Of a stretch of 64,000 nucleotides of DNA, positions 44,493-51,986 are shown one piece after another. The notes under the pieces were generated by a model. It did no database searches and was not told the DNA's origin. It saw nothing but the letters and a program-made list of their open reading frames with translations. A program made the position numbers and the translations under genes. The DNA lies in NCBI RefSeq assembly GCF_010671605.1, contig NZ_JAABOO010000004.1, forward strand, positions 310,001 through 374,000, in the 5' to 3' direction. Source of the stretch: Leptobacterium flavescens. Lineage in GTDB: Bacteria; Bacteroidota; Bacteroidia; Flavobacteriales; Flavobacteriaceae. Position 1 is the first letter of the stretch, and each line of letters opens with the position of its first letter.

Positions 44493-44526
44493 TTAATAGT
44501 TGTATTGGTTGGAAGCCTCAAATAAG

Positions 44527-44548
44527 AAAAGCCCGGATCCGGGCTTTT
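44527..44548 (-). terminator. Terminator after the DUF4240 gene
   Basis: A perfect palindrome with core GCCCGGATCCGGGC is flanked by AAAA and TTTT. It lies 22 bases past the DUF4240 stop on the minus strand. Confidence 0.8.
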
Positions 44549-44570
44549 CCTGTTTATTCAAAAGATATTT

Positions 44571-45197
44571 TTAAGCTCTTTCCCACAGCTTTGGGAATTT
44601 CTCGGGAAAATCTGCTTCATCTACTTCTTCTCCTCTTAACTCAAAATTGATCTTTGCTACAGGTAACATTTCATTCGTCTTTGATTCATAAGTTTTACCA
44701 ATTGAAATAGATAAAGGATATCTGTCATACTTTCTGTAGTCCAGATCCGCTAAGTTATCCGGATTTGAAAGAATATCGTAAAACTTGGTCCGCCCCTGGC
44801 AAATGACCCATTGTTTTAAGGGGATAAATAAATCAGTGGAGTAACCTCCAAATAGGATGGAAGCAGCTGCCAAATGCTCATAAGAATTGAGTTTTTCACT
44901 ATAATTCATTAATCTATTATCAAGCTCAATTAATTGTTCCGGACTAAAATCTTTGAAGGATTTAATTAGTATTTTTTGCTGGTCCTGGTAAAAACCGTTG
45001 GATTTTTCAAGAGAAAAGTCAATGAGTTCCCAAAACTCCTGCTCGTCCATCATGTTTGTATTGGTTCTTTCCTTTTTGGTTTTTGCAAACTTTAATCTCT
45101 CTTCTTTTTTCTTCTTTCTAATATTTTGATCTCTGGTTTTGGAATAGACCATTGAGATTACAAAAAGTACTGTAAAGATAATTATACCTGTACCCAT
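44571..45197 (-). CDS. DUF4240-like protein with N-terminal membrane anchor
   Basis: 208 residues. A hydrophobic segment (about 3-18) and a Lys/Arg-rich linker precede MDEQEFWELIDFSLEK (about 50-65). That opening, with AAASILFGGYSTDLFIPLKQWVICQG, is what I associate with DUF4240, a family of unknown function. If the Met at about residue 49 were the real start, the product would be soluble. It follows the 45212 lipoprotein gene by 14 bases and ends at a palindromic terminator. Confidence 0.65.
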   Translation of the reverse strand: MGTGIIIFTVLFVISMVYSKTRDQNIRKKKKEERLKFAKTKKERTNTNMMDEQEFWELIDFSLEKSNGFYQDQQKILIKSFKDFSPEQLIELDNRLMNYSEKLNSYEHLAAASILFGGYSTDLFIPLKQWVICQGRTKFYDILSNPDNLADLDYRKYDRYPLSISIGKTYESKTNEMLPVAKINFELRGEEVDEADFPEKFPKLWERA

Positions 45198-45211
45198 TTA
45201 TTGATAGTAGT

Positions 45212-45838
45212 TTATGATGATTTTTTACTCCTGGCCCTTACTTTTCTTCTGCTGTATAAACGAAAGGAACTGGCAATTTTTTCATAGGTAGATTTATATC
45301 GCTCACGCCTGTCCTGAAGGGTCCAGGCCATAAGCATATACAATTTTTCCTTCCCCTCTATAAAAGTCAGGAAATACGCTATATCATAATCCACTCCGTC
45401 CACTCTTCCGTCCATCTCAAATGCCTCGGCATCGAGTCCGTTGATGTTCAAAGATCGGAAATCGGATTCATAGCTGGTCACTATATTCTCATGGATCGAG
45501 CTAAGCTGGATATCCCGGTAATTCTCAACAACCGAGAGGGAATCGTTGTATTCTCCCAGATCTTTAAAAGTCGATATCAGATCTTCTTTAGATTCGTCTA
45601 TGATAACCACATAGGTTTCTTTAAAGATATTCTGATACTGAAGAGAAGCCTCATCATTCAGGTCGGAGGTCTTATCCATATATTTCGGGATCTTGATCTT
45701 ATACTCGTTATTTATTTCCACTTCCGAAAAGTCCCTGTCCAGCGAAAGATTTTCATCCTTATCTCCGTTCACATTCAGGCAGGACGTCATCGTTAAACAT
45801 AAGAGAAGGAGAAAAGAGGGTTTGAGTAAAAGTTTCAT
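45212..45838 (-). CDS. Small lipoprotein of unknown function
   Basis: A 208-residue predicted lipoprotein with lipobox MTSC (Cys20). The body contains YKIKIPKYMDKTSDLNDEASLQYQNIFKETYVVIIDESKE, then a mixed alpha/beta part ending in a very basic tail (RRKVRARSKKSS). It resembles PsbP-like or stress-response lipoproteins of Bacteroidota only loosely, so I leave the function open. The frame is open far upstream to 45997, but only the ATG at 45838 gives a signal peptide. It is co-directional with the DUF4240 gene. Confidence 0.7.
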   Translation of the reverse strand: MKLLLKPSFLLLLCLTMTSCLNVNGDKDENLSLDRDFSEVEINNEYKIKIPKYMDKTSDLNDEASLQYQNIFKETYVVIIDESKEDLISTFKDLGEYNDSLSVVENYRDIQLSSIHENIVTSYESDFRSLNINGLDAEAFEMDGRVDGVDYDIAYFLTFIEGKEKLYMLMAWTLQDRRERYKSTYEKIASSFRLYSRRKVRARSKKSS

Positions 45839-45881
45839 AATCTGTTTATGGCCGGGTTTAGACTGCCTGGGAATAAAGCTA

Positions 45882-45889
45882 CAAAAATA
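45882..45889 (-). promoter_or_regulatory. Candidate -7 promoter element for the 45212-45838 lipoprotein gene
   Basis: Minus-strand TATTTTTG lies 44 bases before the ATG at 45838. It supports that start over the longer frame, which would begin upstream of the promoter. Confidence 0.5.
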
Positions 45890-45932
45890 AAAGCCACAGA
45901 TAAAAATATTTTGATCTGCAGCTTCTGCCTTT

Positions 45933-47408
45933 TTATTGCTGCCCCCGGAGCCATCCTTCCGCTTCAGCCGTATACCAGTTCCTGGAAAAATTCGCATTGT
46001 TCACAATGTGTTCGAAATGTGGTTTGGCTTTTTCCAGATCACCTTTTCTATCGTAAAAAGTACCCAGGTATGTATGAAGATACGGATTGTCCGGGTCTTC
46101 CGATAACAATGCATTCCCGATGGTCTCTAACTGCTCGTCAAAAACATTAAAATCGCCCAGCTCCATAAAAAAGGCCACGTCCTTTAGGAAGGAGAGATTA
46201 TGCATAAGAGAAATGTCTGCATAGGTCTTATAATCGGGGAATAAGCTAAATGTCTTTTCAAGTAACCTGGCACTGCTTTGTACTTTCCCTGTATCAAACC
46301 TTGCCATAAAGGATTCGGCCAAAGCCTGTGCCAGAAGTTTTTCCCGGTAAAAATCGGAAGTAATGCTTTTATTTTCCGCCAGGGATGCCTCCGTTTCCAG
46401 AAGGGGCATGTCCTCTATTTCGAATACGAAGTTTTTAAGGAAACTCATAACAAAGAGGGAAGAGAGGGCATCACCATAGATCAACCTGGCAGGGTCGCTC
46501 ATCAGGTTGTTGTTAGCCAGAAGAATAAGGGTGATCTTTTTTGAAGGCACTTTAAGGAACAAGCTGGAATAACAATCATACTGCCCGTAACCCCAGATCA
46601 GGTTTAGATCATTAAACTCCTGATGAAAAATACCATATCCGTAGGGAAGCTCCTTAAAAGCAGAGAACATCTTATCCCTGGAAGCTTCGGAAATAATAGT
46701 ATTGGCATCCATAGCCCTGTCTAAAACAGCCAGATCCTTAACGGTCGATACCATCCCCGCAGAACTGGAATATCCGTAATCTATAAACCCGTCCTGTATT
46801 CCATCATCCAACATGTAAGGGCGGGCCATTTTTATATCTTTTTGCGCCAGCTGAAGGGAATCCTTCAGAAGAAAACTGTTTTGCATCTCCAGAGGGGAGA
46901 GGATCAGGGTTTCGGCATATTCCGCAAACGACATTCCCGAGGCTTTTTCAATAACCTTTGTCAGCCATCCGAAACGGGAGCTGTAATAAAAATGCTTTCC
47001 TATATCTCCCTGAGATGTATGAGACAGGACATGCTTTATCTGAATGGAATCGTCGATCTCCGCTTCCGGAATATATTTTTTTATGGGATCTTCCGGTTTT
47101 AGTTTCCCTTCTTCTGCAAGTTTCATGATCATGAGTCCGGAGAAGATCTTGGTAAGAGAAGCAATGGGGAAGGTAGTGGAAGCATCCAGCTGACTTTGAG
47201 TTGCTGTTTCGGAATATCCGAGATAATCTTCATAGAGGGTTTCACCTTCTTTTTGAACCAAAACAGCCATCCCCGGGATCTGGAAATATTCTTTAAGTTC
47301 TTTTAATTCTGATGAAAAGTTATCTACGCTGTTAAATTTTTGTTCTTTTTCCGAAGAACAACTGTAGGCCAAAAGAAGTAGGATGGCCAGTCTGCTTATT
47401 AATTTCAT
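45933..47408 (-). CDS. Serine beta-lactamase-like hydrolase lipoprotein with C-terminal TPR-like region
   Basis: 491 residues. The lipobox is AYSC (Cys17). Residues about 30-330 are a class C beta-lactamase/esterase fold with the S-x-x-K motif SLTK (Ser84, Lys87) and a YSS triad (FYYSSRFGW). About 350-490 is helical and ends with a TPR-like unit (NPYLHTYLGTFYDRKGDLEKAKPHFEHIV). Such proteins are usually peptidases, esterases or penicillin-binding-like proteins rather than resistance enzymes. The third KTG-type motif is not obvious by eye. It is flanked by other secreted proteins of the same strand. Confidence 0.8.
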   Translation of the reverse strand: MKLISRLAILLLLAYSCSSEKEQKFNSVDNFSSELKELKEYFQIPGMAVLVQKEGETLYEDYLGYSETATQSQLDASTTFPIASLTKIFSGLMIMKLAEEGKLKPEDPIKKYIPEAEIDDSIQIKHVLSHTSQGDIGKHFYYSSRFGWLTKVIEKASGMSFAEYAETLILSPLEMQNSFLLKDSLQLAQKDIKMARPYMLDDGIQDGFIDYGYSSSAGMVSTVKDLAVLDRAMDANTIISEASRDKMFSAFKELPYGYGIFHQEFNDLNLIWGYGQYDCYSSLFLKVPSKKITLILLANNNLMSDPARLIYGDALSSLFVMSFLKNFVFEIEDMPLLETEASLAENKSITSDFYREKLLAQALAESFMARFDTGKVQSSARLLEKTFSLFPDYKTYADISLMHNLSFLKDVAFFMELGDFNVFDEQLETIGNALLSEDPDNPYLHTYLGTFYDRKGDLEKAKPHFEHIVNNANFSRNWYTAEAEGWLRGQQ

Positions 47409-47487
47409 TTCAGGTTGTTTTTATTATAAGATAATGCTATTGCATAAATGTTACAGCTCGAAAAAAAGAAATTTGGATCAGGCTTTC

Positions 47488-48237
47488 TTATTGGCCTGTA
47501 AAAGCTTTTACGATCTCTGCCAGATCCTCCAGGTCTTTTCGTTCCTTCAAATGATCATCAATCCTTTTATCCCCCATATTCTGTATTCTGTAATCGGGCA
47601 GGAGTTCTCCGAAACTCAGCCAAACAAATGTATCAACGATCCTTTCTTTTAAGGGGTGAGGAACTTTATACTCGGCCATGATAGAATTTTCCATTCCGAT
47701 ATGAACTATCTCGTGAATCAATGTGTTTACAGGATTATCGTATTGTTTAAACCTGCCATCCAGTGTGGTGAAAATAAGAATGGAGCCATTGTCGGGATCA
47801 TAGCTTCCGCCGGGACCATACAGTGTGAGGTTAACCTGGTATACATCATATTCCTTAAAATCCCAGTTTTTCCGGCTTTGACCAATGGAAGTAACCATCT
47901 TATTCAGCAAGGGAACAACCTGTTCTATTTTTTCATACCCCATTAAATAATCAGACTTTTTATAGGCCCTGGTCTTTACGAACTTTTTTAAAGACTCGTA
48001 ATCATTCTGCGAAAGCCGGTTGGCTCTGGATTTTTGTTTCAGATCATCTATAAGTTCATTTTTCGGAAGGCTCAGCTGATAATTGTGTTTTTCAAAAAAA
48101 GCGATATCTCTCAGCGTTCTCCATATCTGATCAGCTTCCTGTTCCGGTGTGGGAATATTGATAGTGATCCTGTTCTGTGCCTGAAGCCCGTTAATGGAAA
48201 AAAGAATGCAAAATATTAAAGTGATATACCTGTACAT
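47488..48237 (-). CDS. Secreted protein with HExxH motif
   Basis: A 249-residue exported protein. The signal peptide is residues 1-21 (ending LQAQ). A putative zinc site HEIVHIG (His175, Glu176, His179) lies in NTLIHEIVHIGMENSIM. A Glu in KERIVDTFVWL, about 20 residues later, could be the third ligand, as in gluzincin peptidases. GPGGSYDPDNGSILIFTT precedes it. I do not recognise a named family. It begins 11 bases after the stop of the YdeI-like gene and is probably in the same transcript. Confidence 0.65.
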   Translation of the reverse strand: MYRYITLIFCILFSINGLQAQNRITINIPTPEQEADQIWRTLRDIAFFEKHNYQLSLPKNELIDDLKQKSRANRLSQNDYESLKKFVKTRAYKKSDYLMGYEKIEQVVPLLNKMVTSIGQSRKNWDFKEYDVYQVNLTLYGPGGSYDPDNGSILIFTTLDGRFKQYDNPVNTLIHEIVHIGMENSIMAEYKVPHPLKERIVDTFVWLSFGELLPDYRIQNMGDKRIDDHLKERKDLEDLAEIVKAFTGQ

Positions 48238-48248
48238 TGTATTTGATA

Positions 48249-48821
48249 TTAATAGTATTTTTCAATTCCGCCAAAACCCCTTATGAGTTTATTTTCTTTG
48301 GTTTTTTCTATAAAATTTAAAAGCCTCTTTTGAAACTCTTCAGGGCGTTTTCGGGCAGCAACAATGTAGGCGACCCTGATCCTTTTATAGGGATCCGATA
48401 GTTTTTGGTAGTTCTCCCATGCTACAGGCTCTTTTCTTATTTCGGAAATTATGTCTTTGGGAAACTCAAAAGCCTCCTTCAGTACATCTTTTACCGCCGG
48501 TAGAACGGAAGGGTGTATCATATTCTGCGCTTCCAGCCATTTTAAACGTTCTCTGTTAGCCTGTGAAAAAGAGCTTTTAGCTTTTCTTGGGGTGAACCGC
48601 TGTATGGTGTGATGGGGATCCAGCGATTTAACCGTGCTGTCTATCCAGCCAAAACAAAGAGCTTCCTCTACTGCATCATTATAAAGGATCCTTTCTTTTC
48701 CTGCCGATTTTTTGGGATATACCAACCAGATCTCGGGCTTGCTTTTAAAATGATCCTCCAGCCATGTACGCCATTCCTGTCTGTCGGTAATATAAATTGT
48801 TTCGAGCTGATCTGTTCCCAT
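48249..48821 (-). CDS. YdeI/OmpD-associated family protein
   Basis: A 190-residue cytoplasmic protein. The N-terminal half has IWLVYPKKSAGKERILYNDAVEEALCFGWIDSTVKSLD and the RFTPRKAKSSFSQANRERL stretch, both typical of the YdeI/OmpD-associated family. The C-terminal helix has RPEEFQKRLLNFIEKTKENK. Biochemical function is unknown; family members have been linked to bacteriocin or stress resistance, which is not demonstrated here. The HExxH gene follows after 11 bases. Confidence 0.85.
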   Translation of the reverse strand: MGTDQLETIYITDRQEWRTWLEDHFKSKPEIWLVYPKKSAGKERILYNDAVEEALCFGWIDSTVKSLDPHHTIQRFTPRKAKSSFSQANRERLKWLEAQNMIHPSVLPAVKDVLKEAFEFPKDIISEIRKEPVAWENYQKLSDPYKRIRVAYIVAARKRPEEFQKRLLNFIEKTKENKLIRGFGGIEKYY

Positions 48822-48891
48822 CTTAAGTGTAGCTAATCAGAATGTACATTCCTGTAAACGAAATAATTAAGGGTTTTGGTGTATTAAAACA

Positions 48892-49293
48892 CTATTTTGT
48901 ATTATGATCCCATGCCTTTTGAACAATTTCTTCCAGCACCTCCAGATCAATATTCTCCAACCTTGTAACATAAAGGCAGACTTTTCCGGTTTTGTATTTC
49001 CCCAGTTTCTTTAACAGCTCTTCCTGTCCTTTAAAATTAGACAGTACATACAAGACCTGGTGTTGCTTCCTTGGAGAGAAAGCTATTAAGGGGGCATCAC
49101 CTTCGTGCCCGCTGTCGTATTTGTAATGATAAGATCCGAAACCTATGATAGAAGGCCCCCATATTACAGGCTCCAGCCCTGTAATGCGCTTCATCATATC
49201 CAGGATAAAAAAGCCGTCTTTTCGCCTTGTTTCATGCGGAATGGCATTAATAAAATCGGTGACATTCTGATCAGTGGGTTTTGTCTTTGCCAT
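48892..49293 (-). CDS. DUF1801 family protein
   Basis: A 133-residue small cytoplasmic protein of unknown function. TRRKDGFFILDMMKRITGLEPVIWGPSIIGFGSYHYKY and the C-terminal CLYVTRLENIDLEVLEEIV are standard for DUF1801. It lies between the YdeI-like gene (70 bases downstream) and the FG-GAP lipoprotein gene. YdeI-like and DUF1801 genes often appear close together in Bacteroidota, from memory. Confidence 0.85.
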   Translation of the reverse strand: MAKTKPTDQNVTDFINAIPHETRRKDGFFILDMMKRITGLEPVIWGPSIIGFGSYHYKYDSGHEGDAPLIAFSPRKQHQVLYVLSNFKGQEELLKKLGKYKTGKVCLYVTRLENIDLEVLEEIVQKAWDHNTK

Positions 49294-49377
49294 AAGAATG
49301 GTTTATTGATTTCGGAACGATTATCCATTAAAATTACTAAATAATGAAATAGAGCAGATACTCTTCTTATGCTATTT

Positions 49378-50592
49378 TCAATCAGTACTTCCAAAAAGAA
49401 GAATATCATTGCCCTGAAAATTGCAAAAATAAATATCGGTCTTCCCGTCCCCGTTAAAATCGGCAAGCTGAAAGTCAAAAGCATAACTGTTTAAGGATGG
49501 GAAATAGGTAGTGGTTTGGTCGCTAAAACTTCTGTTTCCATCATTGATCAGTACCAGGTTCTCACGACTGTTAAAACGATTTCCCGAGATCAGATCGATA
49601 AAACCATCATCATTAATATCGTAAAAGATGGCGCCGACTGTCCTGAAGTTACTTACGGGCAGGGCTGAAGAGGTGATCTCCGAAAAATTCCCGTTTCCGT
49701 CATTGAGCAGCATCCTGTTTTGCGGGTTACCGATCCCTCCGAAATCCACATTGGCAAAAAAGATGTCGAGGTCGTTGTCGTTATCTATATCTGCCAGTTC
49801 TACCTCCCGTGTCTGGTCGTTAACAGGGGGGAGGCGGGTAGCAGTTTCATCTGTAAAATTCCCGTTCCCGTCGTTGATGAGTATCCTGTTTGAGGTTTCG
49901 TTGGCCTCTATAATATCAAAATTCCCGTCGCCGTTAATATCCGCCAGTTCGATATCCTGGGTGGTACTGTTATCTACGGGCAGGCGTGCAGCAGTTTCAT
50001 CTGTAAAACCTCCCGCCTGATCATTAATAAGAATGATATTCTGACCCCGGTTCCCGATAATAAGATCAGGATAGGTGTCGTTGTTAAAATCGGCGGTTTC
50101 CACTACGTTGGAAGTTCCGCTTACGGGAAGCAGGTTACTCACATCTGTAAATACCGCCTGTCCGTTATTCCTGTAATATTCATTGGTCTGATCATCTTCA
50201 CTCACAAAAACAATGTCGGGATCGTTGTCTTTGTCAAAATCTGCGATGGCAATATCTTCCGAGTCGTGTACCTGGTTCGGAAAACGGTTGTTCGATTCGT
50301 CGGTCAGGCGTCCCTGTCCGTCATTGATAAGGATAATATTTCTCCTGAACTCCATCGCCAGGATCATATCCGTATCCCCGTCATTATCAATATCTATGGC
50401 CACTCCGTCCATAGAGTTGTTTCCCAGACTGTTACTTATAAGATTGGTCCCGCTTACATTATTAAACTCTGTATTGGGTTGAGGTGTAAGGTCTTGATCT
50501 CCGGAAGGACTATTACTGTCGCCGGAACAGTTAAGCAATAACAAACTCAGAGGTATGATGTTAAAAAAACGGCTGTTGAAAGAGTTGAACAT
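49378..50592 (-). CDS. FG-GAP/VCBS-repeat secreted protein
   Basis: A 404-residue extracellular beta-propeller-like protein. The N-terminus has a hydrophobic signal ending in LLNCSGD; an Asn before the Cys is unusual for a lipobox. About seven repeats follow, each with a calcium-binding D-x-D-x-D-G-x-x-D loop (DIDNDGDTD, DFDKDNDPD, DINGDGNFD, DIDNDNDLD, DFNGDGKTD) and an ILINDGNGNFTDET linker. Such proteins bind calcium and act in adhesion or as scaffolds; no enzyme motif is seen. Confidence 0.85.
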   Translation of the reverse strand: MFNSFNSRFFNIIPLSLLLLNCSGDSNSPSGDQDLTPQPNTEFNNVSGTNLISNSLGNNSMDGVAIDIDNDGDTDMILAMEFRRNIILINDGQGRLTDESNNRFPNQVHDSEDIAIADFDKDNDPDIVFVSEDDQTNEYYRNNGQAVFTDVSNLLPVSGTSNVVETADFNNDTYPDLIIGNRGQNIILINDQAGGFTDETAARLPVDNSTTQDIELADINGDGNFDIIEANETSNRILINDGNGNFTDETATRLPPVNDQTREVELADIDNDNDLDIFFANVDFGGIGNPQNRMLLNDGNGNFSEITSSALPVSNFRTVGAIFYDINDDGFIDLISGNRFNSRENLVLINDGNRSFSDQTTTYFPSLNSYAFDFQLADFNGDGKTDIYFCNFQGNDILLFGSTD

Positions 50593-50785
50593 AGGTATCG
50601 TATTAACTCCTAAAAATTAGGGATTTATATGCAAAAACCACTAATGTTTAAGAAAAATTTAGATAGAGGAAGATTCAGGTTTGTTGTTATATAACTCTTT
50701 TTTAATTGATGATTTATGCATTTTCTAAAGGTTTGAAGATGTTTTGTTATAAAATTAGCGTTACTTTCATAAAAAATAGTTAAAC

Positions 50786-50817
50786 TTTGCTTTTTGATAG
50801 TATTACTATTATATTTG
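50786..50817 (+). promoter_or_regulatory. Promoter of the TetR regulator gene
   Basis: TTTG (50786-50789), 20 bases, then TATATTTG (50810-50817), a good match to the Bacteroidota -33/-7 pair. It ends only 10 bases before the ATG, so the message would have a very short leader. Confidence 0.65.
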
Positions 50818-50827
50818 TAAAGCAGTA

Positions 50828-51502
50828 ATGAGAAATTTACCGATCCATATAGCTATCAGCCCCGATCTGTATACTAAGAACCCGGACTCTTCCGATCTTG
50901 GAAGAAGGATTGTATGTACGAGTATAGAAATGATCGATGAATTGGGTTTTGAAGCTTTCACATTTAAAAAACTGGGAAGTCGGATAGGTTCTAATGAAAG
51001 TTCCGTATATCGCTATTTTGAAAGCAAGCATATGCTACTGCTTTACCTGATCAACTGGTACTGGAGCTGGACGGAATATCAATTGGCTTTTGCAGTGCAT
51101 AATATCGAGTCGCCCAGGGAAAAACTGGAAAAGGCCATTCGCATCTTTACACAAAAAATAGATGTAGATAATTCTTTCTCCCATATTAACGAGGCTATTT
51201 TAGGGAGGATCATTATTGCAGAATCTTCAAAGGCCTATCACACCAAGGACGTAGATAAAGAAAATGAGAAAGGTTTTTACAAGACCTATAAAAGGCTTGT
51301 AAAAAGAGTTAGTGAAATGATCCTGGAGATCAATCCGTCTTTCGAATTCCCTCATATGCTTACTACCACGGTTATTGAAGGTGCGCATCATCAGCGGTAT
51401 TTTTCTGAACATCTGCCTGCCCTGACCGATTTTGAAGAAGGAAAAAATAATATAGTAAGGTTTTATACAGACCTGGTTTTTAAAGCGATAGAGAATAGGT
51501 GA
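50828..51502 (+). CDS. TetR/AcrR-family transcriptional regulator
   Basis: 224 residues. The N-terminal DNA-binding domain (about 24-70) includes SIEMIDELGFEAFTFKKLGSRIGSNESSVYRYFESKHMLL, a clear TetR HTH. The rest is the helical ligand and dimer domain. The ligand is unknown. The next gene overlaps its end by 4 bases (GTGA), so the small membrane protein is its most likely partner or target. No dyad operator is evident around the promoter by eye. Confidence 0.85.
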   Translation: MRNLPIHIAISPDLYTKNPDSSDLGRRIVCTSIEMIDELGFEAFTFKKLGSRIGSNESSVYRYFESKHMLLLYLINWYWSWTEYQLAFAVHNIESPREKLEKAIRIFTQKIDVDNSFSHINEAILGRIIIAESSKAYHTKDVDKENEKGFYKTYKRLVKRVSEMILEINPSFEFPHMLTTTVIEGAHHQRYFSEHLPALTDFEEGKNNIVRFYTDLVFKAIENR

Positions 51503-51831
51503 AAGAATTTAATAAATATCAAACCCTTTTTGCTTTAAAACAGCTGATACTGATTGCTGCTATCTATACGATGGTCGTTCAGCCTGTATATATTGCTTTC
51601 GCTCCCTTTTCTGAAGGAAACTACGAGTTAGTGGATCTCCTGGAGGGTAGTGATGAAGACTCTGATACCGAAGAAACGGAAGAAGACGGTAAAAAGGAAA
51701 AGGTCGAATTACAGATCAGCAGACCTAACAGTCAGTTTATTGCCTTTACCCGAAATTCTTCCGATATCGATAATCAAAATTTACTCCAGGACCCGAACCT
51801 GGAGATCCCTATTCCACCTCCGGAATCATAA
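51499..51831 (+). CDS. Small membrane protein with acidic linker, coupled to TetR gene
   Basis: A 110-residue protein of unknown function starting at a GTG inside the TetR stop region (4-base overlap). Residues about 8-35 form one hydrophobic segment (TLFALKQLILIAAIYTMVVQPVYIAF). A strongly acidic run follows (EGSDEDSDTEETEEDG, about 49-64). The C-terminus, about 65-110, is polar and ends in PIPPPES. No conserved domain is recognised. Translational coupling suggests that it works with the regulator, but this is inference. Confidence 0.6.
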   Translation: MKEFNKYQTLFALKQLILIAAIYTMVVQPVYIAFAPFSEGNYELVDLLEGSDEDSDTEETEEDGKKEKVELQISRPNSQFIAFTRNSSDIDNQNLLQDPNLEIPIPPPES

Positions 51832-51986
51832 TTTTCGGGGATACCTATGTCTAATTGTGACATCAGGCCCCCTCGTCGCTCCTTTTTTCAGGGAGCAAAA
51901 TTCAAAATATTTATTAAGTAAAGTCTAATTATTAAGACCTTTTAAAATGACAGGTCAAAAAACAATTTTTTGTAAAAAAATAAGCT

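Larger units (their letters stand above)
44195..44570. other. Non-coding gap with two terminators and no clear gene
   Basis: The gap between two minus-strand genes. It holds the plus-strand hairpin at 44461, the minus-strand terminator at 44527, and otherwise AT-rich sequence. An ATG at 44410 opens a 28-codon frame that runs straight through the plus-strand hairpin and T run, so it is unlikely to be a real gene. No tRNA or riboswitch shape is recognised. Confidence 0.5.

Noticed and set aside
44410-44496. 28-codon ORF before the orphan terminator
   Set aside because: It reads through the hairpin and the T run, and its end encodes the terminator itself. A non-coding RNA explains the site better.
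45839-45997. Longer N-terminus for the 208-residue lipoprotein
   Set aside because: The 53 extra codons overlap the end of the serine hydrolase gene and would bury the signal peptide. The -7 element at 45882 lies inside this stretch.
45933-47408. Antibiotic-resistance beta-lactamase
   Set aside because: Only the SxxK and YSS features are visible. It is a lipoprotein with a TPR-like tail, as in esterase/peptidase members, so resistance is not supported.
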